DNA of 64,000 nt, taken from contig OY986435.1 of assembly GCA_963920525.1 (NCBI GenBank), positions 274,060,348-274,124,347 of the forward strand, written 5' to 3'. The translations under genes were made by a program, and so were the position numbers. The DNA is from Dichetophora obliterata (Eukaryota; Arthropoda; Insecta; Diptera; Sciomyzidae). Below are positions 1 through 12,866 of this stretch, one piece after another; position 1 is the stretch's first letter, and every line of letters starts with the position of its first letter. Below the pieces are notes generated by a model that saw only the letters and a program-made list of their open reading frames with translations, did not search any database and was not told where the DNA came from.

Positions 1-1619
1 CAATTCAACAGAAATATCTTAGCTAAAATATTGAAAGAAATATGATTTAAAAAAAAAACACGTGGCACTACTATTATTTTGCACAGATTTAAAACTATAC
101 AATTCCGAAAAACTAACGGGAATTGGATAAAGCCATTAGAAAGGGACAACAATACAATTACAATTGTTGAATCACAGTAACAGTGTTGCCATATCAGCAT
201 TTTTTTTTTTATAAAATCAGTAACGGCTATTTTTTAATAGAATTTTAAAAAACTTTGACGCACTACTATTATTTTGCACACAGCTGTAAATATATAGATG
301 ACAACGATATGGTCCCAATAAAAACAATTGTTGAGTTGATGAAACTCTGGATGGAGTTGAAAATTGTGAAAAAAGATCCTGCTGGATTAAGCCATGGAGA
401 ATTGGCAGACATAAGAAAGGGATGATAAATTTATCAAAGGAGCTAAGATGCACTGATGATAAAGCATTTAAAATTTTTTTAAGAATATGTCACAAAGCCG
501 GTTGGCTATGAAATTCATTTATGCGCATTTTAGTAATATTTTGACTTCAATTAATAGCCATAACCTTATCTCTAAGAATAATGTAAATTTTAACGATTTA
601 AACGATATTACAATATATATGTTTATTTAAACAGTTTATTTGTTAACTACGTGGCTGTAATGTATGACTAGCTTGATCAGTTTTACTATCAGTAAATCTA
701 CCGCTCTCTTGACGATTATCCTAAAATACAAGGGTGAAAGAGACAACTGCAGCTGTACATACAAGCACTAAAAATACTATATACAATGACGTGTTACTTT
801 CATATTTGTAATGGAATAGTTTATAAATGGAAAATATAGTTAAAAAAGTATACATTTTTATAAATAACATCATATACACATTTTACGTTCATATTTTTAA
901 TTATAAAAAATACACAATCACTAAAAAAACAATATATTAAATCATTAATATTACATTCACAACAATCACTAATAATATTCAGCTGTTCAGTTGAATCCAT
1001 TTGCTGCAGCTAGCCGGGCTGCATTTTGCATGTTCGTCAAGTATTCTTCTTCTTTTTATAAATAAATACCATTCAAGCCATGTATAGCACTAGCAGCGTA
1101 CAATTCAATACTTAACAACAAACATCGCATTACTGATGAATTCAAATAGTACATTTCCTGCTGCAGTGCAGTTTTATTACTACTAAACGTAAAACATCAA
1201 GAAAATGCAACCGTTGTCCAAATTGTTTTCAGCTTTGGGCCGTGAACATTTTTGTCGGTTGCCTGGAAATTTTTTGATGAGTGAGAAGCTCTCTCAATTT
1301 CCAGTTTTTTCTTTTACCCGCGAAAACAACAACAAATTTGTCTGTGTCCGCTGTGTGTGGCATGGGGCTTAGAAGAAAGCACAGCAGAGCTAATCTCAGC
1401 ACTGTCAGCAGCAGCAACGGGAACATTTTTTTGGATGGTTTATTCAATGCGAGAGATTTTTGCACAGTGAAGCGTGTAGCTTTTGTTTGCGAAGCAGCAG
1501 AACTATTGCTATTAATCATTATTTCAGAGATTTTAGTTTTAGATCTTTCACTTCAGAAACTAAATCCGAGACAACTGATATTAGTTTATAATATGAATTG
1601 ATACAATTTCCGCAATTAA

Positions 1620-1853
1620 GGCCCCTATTATGTATTACAACTCAACTTAAGTTGACTAGATTCAACTAATTTTTTTTCGTATAACTTATTACATACATTT
1701 CAGTTGAACTACGTCGTTTGAAAATTCTTAATAGATGGTAGCAAACTACATGGTTCAATTAAAATATATGCAATACGTTATATGAAAAAAATGTAGTTGA
1801 AGCGAGTCAACATCGCATACCATCGCATACATAATACGTACATAATAGGGGCA
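1620..1853. mobile_element. 234-bp MITE with TAA duplication
   Basis: The left end is GGCCCCTATTATGTA and the right complement is TGCCCCTATTATGTA. TAA flanks both sides (1617-1619 and 1854-1856). The interior has AACTCAACTT and TTCAACTA-type repeats on both arms. There is no coding capacity. Confidence 0.65.
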
Positions 1854-2184
1854 TAAATGCAGTGTTTGGATTTGTTTTAGTTAAATCAAATATTTTTTCA
1901 TCAACTATAATGATACAAGACTTATGAAAGTCATTTTTGCACACTGTGCTGTTAATCGCACAGTCTTTAGTTATAGATTTAGAGCAAAAACCACAACGAG
2001 ATCTTAGAGACATGATCAACCGTTCCGAAAGGCAATCAGGCGACTTTTGGTGTAACTTTAAATTGTCTATTTGAAACGGCAATAAAAACCATTAAATTAT
2101 TAGCGAAAGTGGATCAATAGTAAAACAAACATTAACTTACAACAAGTCAAATCATTAAACGCACGCTTTTAATTTTTGAATAAA

Positions 2185-2520
2185 AAATAGAAAACAATAT
2201 TTACAAGTTATTTTGTATTCTAAGATATGTTGGGCAAATTTTGCTTTTTATTTTTGGATTAAAAAATAAAAATCAAAACATACCAGTTATTTTTTGACCA
2301 AAAAAATATCAGGCAAACTTTACTTTTTATTTTTGCATTAAAAAATAAAAATCAAAACATACCAGTTATTTTGTGACCAAAAAGATATCGGGCAAACTTT
2401 ACTTTTTATTTTTGCTTTAAAAAATAAAAATAAAAACATACCAGTTATTTTGTGACCAAAAAAATATCGGGCGAATTTTGATTTTTAGTTTTGCCTTAAA
2501 AAATATAAAGCAGAAATAAT
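2185..2520. repeat. minisatellite, about four 79-bp units
   Basis: CAGTTATTTTGTGACCAAAA and GGGCAAACTTTACTTTTTAT recur with a 79-bp spacing (CCAG at 2283, 2362 and 2441, and a worn unit at about 2204). The inner units differ at few positions. Confidence 0.8.
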
Positions 2521-3615
2521 TATTATTTTTTGCTCAAAATTTTAAAAGTCACAAGATAATTATTATTTTTTGCTTTTTATTATAAAAGGCATACTCAGTA
2601 AGGTCTCTGATAAGAATGCAGCCTATAGGAAAAAGATATAAGCGGGTATGGAGGCGATCATGTCTCCTGACCTTCTGAAACATGTTGCCAGGAGACATTA
2701 AGCAGGGCTCCTTTTCCAACTGGGAAAAAACTCCATGTTGCTTAGCACAGCAAAAAAACCTATGAGCTTCAACCTAGGCGAAAAGTGAAATACATATTAA
2801 CCGTAGTTGATGACAACAGTAACATGCTAGTATATCACACAAGGAAAATAATTGCACTTTTTAAACCAAAAAGTTTACGTGGTAAGCTTTTTCCAAGAAA
2901 CTTGAAAATGAAATGATGATGATGAAAAATGCAACAAATTAGGAAATAGTTAAAATAGCTTGAAATGGCAATAGTTTTCCTTCGCTTGCTAACAATAATG
3001 GCATGAAGAATACTTTTGAAGTGGAAATAAGACCGTGACACAAAAGTGGCTTTTTTACGTCCTGGTTGATATATTTCATAGTACATTTTTAATTTTACAA
3101 CTTTTAAAAAAAATATATATATTCAAATATTTCTAAGACGCTGTTATAACTGAAACTAATATTGAATGGCTTAGTTATAAAGTAGTTCCTTTCTTTTTAG
3201 GTAAGCTCCTTAAAATCCGCTCTAATAATGAATTACAAAACATTAACATCAAAACAATTCAGTTTTTCGCTATCTAACAACTAATTAGCTACAAACAGAG
3301 TTTACTTTAGAATGAGCAGGATACACGAACAAGAGTTTCAAGGATAAACCTCTTCGTTAGTGTGTTTCAGACGGACAAATAAACAGATATAGATGTAATG
3401 TAAACGTACCGAAAAACTTAATCAAAAGTCAAAACACGACAAGCAAATAAGCGATGATTAGTTGCAATGACACGAAATCATGCCGAATTAAGTACGGATG
3501 TGTGATTATATGCTGTGAGTGCGTGTGAATACAAATGCTTTATAAATGCGATACAAATATTTGTTGAAAAAGTATTTTATCTAATTGCAACGTGCAGCTA
3601 ATATAAATAAACTAA

Positions 3616-3631
3616 CACACACACACACACA
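3616..3631. repeat. (CA)n microsatellite
   Basis: Eight CA units. A (TG)n run of similar size lies at 4145-4159. Confidence 0.9.
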
Positions 3632-5984
3632 ACCATAATACACATAATCGCAAATACCCACAGAAATTATTCCATGCTAACACCTACACTTTTTTGCTCT
3701 TATAAGCATATAAAGTTACTGAAGTATGTGAGTGTATGTGTGTGTGTGAGAGTAAGTGTGTTCGAATGTAATTAAATCACTTCGATCCTTGTTAATAGCA
3801 CACACATAAACAGCGATGCGTTCCTTAAACATAATTTAAGCCTCACACCAACACAAACATAAACATGTATAAAACGACTCTCGTACACAGGTGCCTACCT
3901 CAGTGGTGAAGCTTCTACATTTTACCAACTTAATTAATGCAATTGCCGCAAACTAGCGAGGAACGCTCATCAGGCACATTAATTAATTACATCTGAAGGC
4001 ATGGTAATCTTTGCTATTTTTACATAACCCACACCAAGCTGGAACTGTGCTGTGCGCCTATACAAACCAATGACTTTTGTGCGCCTATCGCAAATTAAGC
4101 TTACCAACTTACAGGCAGTCAAGTAGTTTAACAACGTGTGCGTGCGTGTGTGTGTGTGTTTGAAACCTAAAACTTTTGCATAACTTTCTGATTAATGAAC
4201 TGTTCATTTTTTTCCCTCAAAATGTTGCCTCTTCTGCCTCCGTCCAACCATTGCTGCTATTTTAGATGATTTGAACGTGATTTCAATTTTATGAACACCG
4301 GCTCTTCATCTTTTTTTAGTGGCGACGTCGTTACCGTAATCAAATCATCGTCATCTTCTTCGTCACCATCATCATCTTCATTAGCTTGTCATATATTCCT
4401 GGCTCAGTTTGCCTTTCAACACACACACACATACTCACTTACATTCGTACAAACGTTAAATCCTACCCAATAGGCAATAAAGTCAGGGTTCTTCAAATGA
4501 AGACAATCGTATAAAGTAAATCCCTTTATTGCTATTTTGGCAACAAATTACGTGCCATCCTCGCTGCTTCACCAAGCGCTTTTAAAATGTCTTTTTTTTC
4601 ACACTCAACCAAACAACAGTATTGTTTTCCCTAATAAAATTGTTTCTGCTTATATTTCGTGGTAATTGTTTTATTAAAAGTTAAAATATACGTGTATATC
4701 ACATTTTAATCAACACCGAGAAAAAAGCTATAGTAGAATCACCTGAGCCGGCTTGGGTAAAGAGAATTGTATGGAAATTATAAATTTATGATTATTCAAC
4801 CAAATAATTTATTATTTCAAATATTGAAATGTAGATACAAGCAATGCATTGCTTTGAAAGCACATACTTCGAATAACATTTATGGCTTAGGTGTTTTGAT
4901 GAATAACTTGGGGGGCTGAATACTGCCACATCCACCCATAAACAATGCTAGGTTTTCTGTTAATTTTACATAAGCTATTTTCTCAGTGTACGCAAATGTT
5001 ATATAAATATGAGTGATTCCATTAACCAACAACCAAATCAGGAGCTTACCATTTGTGATCATTCTGTAACCTATCTAGATTGCGACAATGTTGAAAAATA
5101 AGTCAAACATTTTTTCCTCAATTTTATTTCAACTGTTATCTTCTAGCGAAGTTTCCTAAAAAAGTTTTTCATTCATGGTTTCTCTTATTTTTCACGGTTT
5201 CTATTGGTTTTTATATGAAAAGCATGCATTGTTTTTAAAAGACTCTCATATATATAGATTCACATCTATATTAAAGGCTAGCACAAGTGCATGTTTCAAT
5301 TCAAAAAACTCATCGAACCAAAAAGCAATTCACGCCAAGCCATGTCAACGACCAAACCAAATCATGCATGCCATTCCAACGACAACGCCAACTCAAGCTA
5401 TTACATGCAACCAATTTCTCAATTCGTAGGTTGCATGGCTTATTTAAAACATGTGTTGAATCACTGTGTCATACATGTATTTGATATATGACGCTATATG
5501 TTGTGTATGTGAATGTAATTCTGTTTATAATATGAAAAAAAAAAACACATTTTGTTTATATTTATATATCTTATACTATGAAACGAACAATATTTGTTTG
5601 CTTGTTTATTTCTTTGTAAATGAGTTCTCGAAAACGGCCCAAGCGATAACGGCACATAACATGGTGTCTTCATACTGATTTTAATGAGTTGTCCTGTGCA
5701 CCATGCAAACGTTTAAGTAAGCCATGTCATTATCGAACTCAATACGCTAATTTGTTTGAATCATACCCAGCAGTGTTGAATCAAGCCACACTCAACAAGT
5801 TCGAACAACATGACATGGCTTGACAATGAGTTGCTGTCGCACAAATCATTGTTCAAGTAATTCGTCTTACGCTAGCCTTTATTATATATATAGAATGTGA
5901 AATTTTTCAGATGATTGTCTAAAAACGTAGTCAGGATCATAGTTGGTTGTTAAATAATGATTTCTGATCATAGTCATTAGTAAT

Positions 5985-6200
5985 TCAATAGTTTTCTTAA
6001 AAGAGGTGAAATAATTGATTAAGTACAATTATTTTCTAATATTTACGTAATCTAATAATTACTATTACAAATAATCAATTTACGATTACTTGAGATTACG
6101 AAAATAATCATAAAGAATCAAAAGTAATCAAGAACAATTATCCGACTACTTTTAAAAATTATTTTTGATTCTTTTTGATTATTTATAGAATTTCTTAAAG
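5985..6200. repeat. degenerate AATCATAATT/TGATTAC-rich block
   Basis: Many forms of GATTA, TAATCA and AATTATT, without a fixed period. A similar, richer block (TAATCG/CGATTACAGTAATC) is at 55075-55390. Confidence 0.4.
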
Positions 6201-7168
6201 AAGTCGGATATTTTTTCTAGATATCTTTTTAGAACTAGTATAAAAGCCTACCGTAAGACAGGTCCGACCACTTCCTTTTTGGAGCCATTTGCCGAAAGCA
6301 TTTTTTTTTGTTAAGCTTGATTTCTTATTCACTTGATTTTTACAAAATACAAATGTACTACTTTAAATAACACTTTACGTAAAAATGTAAAAAGTCAAGT
6401 CTGATAGCAATCATATTCATACACAACTTTACAAGCTGGCTTTGCAACCATCATATACGCAGCAGCTTAGGTGTCATTTCGCGTTTCGTGCATACTTTCA
6501 GGCTGAACATTTTTGAGAACAGTTTGAGAGATATTGAGCACGGATCAGTTTGCTTACCTTTTATATATTAAAATGACAATTTTTAGTAAAATACAATATA
6601 ATTGATTACTAATCGTAATTGCAATTTAACAGCTATGGTCAGAATACATAAAATAGTAAAAAAACACGCATAATATCGCCTTTTTTCTTCTGTAGCAGCA
6701 AACGAAATGACACATACAAAAAAAAAACCAAAAGAGTCACACAAGAAAAAGCACGATACTCACCGTATTTTTTGCTAGATTTAAATTGTCTTGTTATGGC
6801 TTACAGAGAACCCGTATTGAATATTTCAAAATGTATCATTATATTCTCAATATATCGTACTTTTAAAATCCACCAGACTCGAGCACCAGACTACATCCTT
6901 ATTTCGAGTACCTTAAATTAATAATCGCTATTATTTAATTCGATGCTGCTTATTTATATAGAATCAAATATACTTAAATACGCGTTTTATATATTTAATT
7001 TTTAAATTCAGCTGAAAAGCCAATTAATGTGCTTAGTGCAAAATCCTAATTGCCAATAGGGGATATGTTTTAGTACTTAGGTGCATTCTGTCTGTCCCGG
7101 CTGATCTGGGCAGGATCTAGAATGTAAATCGTGCATGCGACGGGCGAATCTAAAAAAAAATATACTAA

Positions 7169-7299
7169 CTGCATTTTTATGTATAACGAAACGGATGCTG
7201 AACGTAGTGCGAGACAATACATTTTTCCATATCCAAAAATATTGTTGCTCGTTTCTTTCACGATGTTCAGCCTTCCTTTCGTTATACATAAAGATTCAG
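7169..7299. mobile_element. hairpin MITE, diverged relative of family H
   Basis: The left arm starts CTGCATTTTTATGTATAACG and the right complement CTGAATCTTTATGTATAACG; both go on to GCTGAAC and end at CAATA. TAA lies next to the left end. The length and layout match family H (34246, 59103, 59392) but the arm sequence differs. Confidence 0.55.
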
Positions 7300-7554
7300 T
7301 TAATATATAAGATTATGCTTAAGCTGCTGAAAGATAAAATTTGAAAAAAAAAATTTGTCCATTTCCACTTCGGAAGTTATTACTTTTGAATTTCATGACA
7401 GATTCTTTAGAATAGAACATGTAATAGAACATGTTTTCAAAAATGTTATAAATAATATAAACTCTCTTTTTCATAAATTTGCAAGCCAGATTATTTTCCG
7501 TTTTATGAAAATTTTTAGAAAAAAAATAAAATTTGAATTCTTTTAATTAACAGA

Positions 7555-10170
7555 GCGCCTAAGATGTTTAGGTTTGATATGGGGACACATACGGAGACCT
7601 GCCACTCTTTCAGAAACCCGAGAAATACTAATTGGGAAATCTTTAGGCATACACTAAATCTCAACCTAAATTACTCAACTCAACCCATTGTAACTAGGGA
7701 AGAGATTTAATTTGAGGCCAAACAACTCAAAACCAACTTAACGCTAGCATTCCACGAAAGCTGCCCTTGGTGGAACAAGGAGATGGGCAAGCTCAAAACG
7801 CTAGAAAACTTTACAATAAAGCTAAGCAAACGGGAAAGTGGACCCAATATAAACAAGCTTTAACTAATTACAACACTGAGCTGAGAAGATCAAAGAGGGC
7901 CACGTGGAGGGTTTACTGCGAGAAGATTGATAGTCTTCCAGCAGTGACCCGTCTACAGAAGGTACTAGTCAAAGATCATTCAAACGGCATCTGTATACTA
8001 TTAAACCCTGATGGAAGCTACACTGTAAACTCGGGTGAAACTAATCGTCTTTTTCTGCAGACGCATTTCCCGGGATGTGTATTTGAAGAAGACACCCCAT
8101 CGGATACTGGGGCTTACTATTCAGTGATAGGTGGTCAAAAAGGACTTCCAGGTAAACTTTTTACGTCTGATAGAGTACGTTGGGCCATATCTAAATTTAA
8201 CACATACAATTCTCCAGGACCTGATGGTATCTACCCGTGCCTACTATAGCAAGGCATTGATTTCATTGTCCCTCCACTCACTCGGATTTTTAAATCCAGC
8301 CTTTTGCTAGGCCACATTTCTCGCGAATGGACAAAGGTTGAGGTCGTTTTAATACCAAAGGTGGGCAAAAAGCCCGAACAATTGCCTAAATCATATAGAC
8401 CGATCAGCCTAACTTACTTCTTTTTAAAGACAATGGAGAAAATATTTTAACCAAACATTAGGACTAGATTGAAGAGCATCCCTCAAAACCGGTTTCAATT
8501 TGCCTACCAAGCCGGCAAATCCTCTGTCACCGCCAGAAAGGCTTTTGAAGCAAAACAACCAGCGCTATGAGCCTTTATTGATATTCAAGGGGCTTTTGAC
8601 AACACGTCATACAATGCGATCAAAGCAGCAATGCAGATTAAAATATACCATCTTTAATCATACACTGGCTTCTAATCATGCTGAAAAGCAGAATCATAAC
8701 GTTTGAGCTTGGTGGAATACGTAACACGATTACTGCCACTAGAGGATGCCCTCAAGGAGGGGTACTTTCACCTCTTCTGTGGACCCTAGTCGTGGACGAA
8801 CTTATCGCAAGCCTCAACATCCAGGGTTTTGACACCAGAGGATGTGCGTATGATCTGGTTATTTCAAGTCTGGGCAGTCATGAACCGACGACATCGGACA
8901 GAATGCAGTGTGCCCTCCGTATAACTTCAAAGTGGTGTAAAGAAAAAGTGTTAAGCACAAATCCTGACAAAACTATTCTGGTACCATTCTCCAGGAAAAG
9001 GAGCCTAAATCTGGTAAGACCAACCCTGGATGGAACAGTTATTGACTTTTTAAATGAGGTCAAGTACTTAGGAGTGGTTTTTGACAAGCAGCTCCGTTGG
9101 AACACCCACTTAGATTCAATTAGAGGCAGGGCAACACGTGCCCTTTTTGCCTGTCAACGCCTCCATGGCAAAATGTGGCGCTTCAAACCAAAAACGATTT
9201 ATTGGACGTTTACAAAAATTGTTAGACCTATGGTTAAGAATGCAGTACTTGCATGGTGGCCCAAAGTCCCACAGTGCACAGCAGCTAATCAACTGACAAA
9301 GCTGCAAAGAATGGCGTGCATTATAGGGCTACCCCCTATTATTACGATCATTGTCGAAAAAGAGACATGTCTAAGTGCACTAAGAATGGAGGAAATCGGT
9401 GATTACAAGACAGAGAATTTTACGGGTCACATGAAGATATTAAAAACCTTCGAAAATGACCCATTTTTAAAAATCCTCGACAGGATGCTGGCGAAGGTAA
9501 ACTTCACAAAACGCTACAAGGTCGTTATACCTAATTGGCAACTATGGAGGAATGATAGCTTCACAGTTGATCCTAGCTCACAGATATGGTACACTGATGG
9601 GTCAAAATTCAAAAATGGAGTAACGGGAGCGGGGATATATGGTCCTAAGTTCCAAAAAGCTCTTCCAATGGGATACACGCCGACAATATTCTAGGCGGAG
9701 GTTTATGCCATTGAAGTTTGTGTCAGAGAATGTCTCCGCAGGAAATCAAAGGGGGTCACTTAGAATATGGGAAGATAAGAAATTTCAGTGCCACTGGAAC
9801 AAAACTAATGGACAAAGGCAATATAAGAATTTTGAATTCCAAGTAAAGCAAAATCCAAAGATTTACACAAGCTTACCAAAGCAGACCTTAGAATTCTCAC
9901 CAGTTTATTCACAGGTCACTGCTCACTCAGATACCATCTTAAAATGATGGTTCTTTCTGAATCAGACGTCTGCAGACTATGCGAAGAGGAAGAAGAAACC
10001 CCCAAACACATTCTGTGTGAATGTCCAGCAACCCATTGCCTAAGACGCTTCCATTTTGGAGGGGAAGTAGTGCCCCCGTCCACAATTTGGAACACCAAGC
10101 CAGAGACAGTGCTAAAATATATAAAAAGCTTAAATCTGGAGTGTTAATTAAGGGCATGCACAATAGATCA
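7555..10170 (+). pseudogene. decayed RNase-H LINE (LOA/I-group type)
   Basis: Pieces of one ORF2 in shifting frames. The end of an endonuclease domain (NWEIFRHTLNLNL) is near 7630. A linker and early RT segment (7767-8249) contains NSPGPDGIYP. Fingers and palm pieces lie at 8340-8640. The piece 8678-9694 has [24 protein letters not shown] and RNase H WYTDGSK. The tail CRLCEEEEETPKHILCEC is at about 9967-10020. The catalytic YADD is ruined to CAYDLV (8842-8856) and a stop cuts RNase H at 9692. The layout matches the 35350-37789 element, and the 3' regions share ACAATAGATC, so they are relatives. The 5' end is truncated. Confidence 0.85.
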
Positions 10171-11447
10171 AAAGACTTTCAAAAATAACTTATTTCGCTT
10201 TTCTTCCACTAAATTAATTTTTTTGTTTTTTTTGCACATGTTCTTAGTTTTTAGGTTGAATTTCTGTTGACAAAAAATAAAATAAAGATCAATAATACCG
10301 AAAAAAATTTAAATTTTTCTCAGAAAATAGACGAAAAATAGTTAAAATATGCATGAAATGCCCTCTGGCGGTGGTCATAGGTAAAAATAAAGATCAGAAA
10401 TGAATTTCTCGACCCCAAAAACCCCCCATATACACATAAAAAAGATAATATAACGATGAATAAAAAATCGAATTTTGAATCAATGATGTTATAGGGGAAA
10501 AATCATTTTTTGAAAAGTGGGAGACTCGAAAATCGAGATAGACCTATGGTTTCTTCACCAAAGTTGCTTAGAATTGTCTATAGAATCATCCCAGGGGGTG
10601 GCTTTAATCGACAAAAAATTTGGCCCGCCCTATTATACACCCATATTCGTAACATTTTGCACAGAGAATAAAACATTGCTATCGATCTTCATATCGTTGC
10701 ATTGCATCACTAAGTAGCTTATCATTGCAAATTCTGTTTTCATTCATTTTGCAAACGACTGAGACAGTGACTACAAGCAGATGATAAAGCAATTAAAATT
10801 TGAATTTTAATTGTGATCGAAAAACTAAAATTCAAATTTTAACTTTTATTTTTGATCGAAATAAAATCGCTCAATAAATAACGATTATTTAGAGACTTTT
10901 TAAAAAAATCAGAAAAATTAAAATCATTAAAGATAATTATACCTTAGCCAACAAGCATTACATTGCTATATTCAAATATTGAATGGTCTAATTCCTTCCA
11001 TCTGACTTTTTGAATAGAAATTTCGAAAATAACTGTTTTTTTTTTAAATTGACTTAAATGAATTCATAAAAACGTGTCTTTTTTGCAATAATGTAGGAAC
11101 GCTTTTTCGAAATTCACTAAAAATAATTACATATCGATAACTTAAAAATGACGTTACAGAATAATTTTTAAGACTTTTATTTAAAATCAGAGTCCTATTT
11201 TACATCTAAATTGACGGTTCAAACTATCAAATCAGAACATTTCTGGAATTTTGTGGAGTAGTGTTATTTGATGTTTAGTTTATAAGAAACCATGAAAAAT
11301 AAAAACCAAAAACATGAATACAACTCTGTATTTAGAGAATTTCCCTAATAAATAAAAAATTATTTAAGATAGAGAAAAACTTTGTTACTTACTTACTTAT
11401 TGTTCTGAAACTGTTTATTTGTGTAAAGATTAATATAAATATACATT

Positions 11448-12866
11448 CATGAGCGTTGCCAGGATTTTCTTAAGGGAGGGCCGGAAAATTATTTTTTCAT
11501 GCAGCTGATAAATAAGTTATTTTTTTACGTATTGGCTTTATTGATAAAAATATAAAATTTGATTCAAAACGTTATTGAATTAAACGCGATTTAACAAAAG
11601 CGGAAATCAAAGTATACATCGGCGCGAATCTGCAGCAAATGAGTCGATATGTGGTATGAACAGCGACACCTTCCTATATTCAAAAGGTTATGTTGCTGGA
11701 TGATTCGTAAGCTTATTTTATTTTTGCGCGAAGAAGTATTTTATCAACTGGAGGATTGATCTTTTCCACAAAGCAGCAAGTCGTGAGATCTTCAAAAAAA
11801 TTATAGCCGAAATATTCGAAGACAATACCATTAGATTTTGTTCCAATAATTTCAAGTGACCAGACAGCATCATAACATCAGCCTTCCAACAGGTAGGTCG
11901 TTCATGATTGCGTGAGCTGGTTCTGTTGATCCTATGTGCCACTGAATCGAAACGTGGATTCTACAATAGTTACTCATGCTCATTTTTATATTTTGTGAAA
12001 GGCTTGTGAAAGGAGCGATCCTTAATTGGCTTCAAAGTTTTTAGGTGGAGAGCGGACACTGTACAAGCAAAGTTTACCTTTAAATATTTTTGAGTATACT
12101 TACAATGGCGCATTGGTTTTCAGCCAATAATAACAAAATTAAAGTTTTGGTCCAATCGCGACCTCCATAAAATCGTAGATTTGAGGAAGAACCCAAGGGC
12201 ATTTGAGCATTTTCAGTTTTTGAGATCTTTCCCTATTCGTTTTCACAGAACATGTCACTATTTGTGCTAGCAAATGTGCTAGCAAAAGGAGATGTAAATA
12301 GATTCGTTAACAATGAAAGGCTCGGAAAGGCTCATATTTCTCTTCTATTTTGCTCTTATTGCTAGTCAATTTTATTTTTTTGACTGCAAAGTAAATTGAT
12401 TAGAAAATAACCATTGCCCTTATAATTTGCAGTAACGTTGTAAAAACATAGCACCAAAAAACTTTCTTATATATTCATTTATAAAAAGAATTATAAAACA
12501 AAAAATTCACAAATAAATACAATCAGAAATTTCCAATTGAACAGCTTATTTGGTAATGTTTGTTAGTGTTGCTGAAAAATCTCTCTTTCGCATTGTGCAG
12601 CTCAGAAATATAAATATATTGTCATAGTTACCAATCAATTTAAATTAAAGCTTTTCATAAATTTTTTTTACTAAATTACAAATCTTTCAGCCCTTAGTTT
12701 GTATTAAAAAATAAATTAAGCTTACATGAATATTAAAAACTTCAATACTTTTTTAATTATAAGAAAAACAGTTTTGACGTTTTTTCTTTAATATTTAAGA
12801 AAACATTTTTCTAATGTTTAGGGGGTTGCAACGGCCCTCCCTTTTCCTACCCTTGCTACGCCCATG
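11448..12866. mobile_element. 1.4-kb TIR element, possibly hAT-like, non-autonomous
   Basis: The left end is CATGAGCGTTGCCAGG, then AAGGGAGGGCCG. The right end in complement is CATGGGCGTAGCAAGG, then AAAGGGAGGGCCG. Starts of the type CATGGGCGTAGC recur in hAT-like elements, hence the guess. I cannot see an 8-bp duplication. The inside is AT-rich; a 74-codon minus-strand frame (11942-11718) has no motif I recognise. Confidence 0.55.

Larger units (their letters stand above)
2521..7168. other. intergenic DNA with microsatellites, no gene seen
   Basis: AT-rich sequence with (CA)n and (TG)n runs, a Ser-codon TCATCTTC run (4340-4380) and the AATCA-type block near 6.0-6.2 kb. Short frames here lack domains and have repeat-driven composition. 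Confidence 0.5.

Noticed and set aside
4291..4473. Ser-rich 60-codon frame
   Set aside because: The composition is produced by the TCATCTTC-type simple repeat; no other support.
6723..6760. Poly-A and poly-T runs such as this as ends of retroposed genes
   Set aside because: Homopolymers are everywhere in this DNA; no adjacent processed coding sequence or duplications were found.
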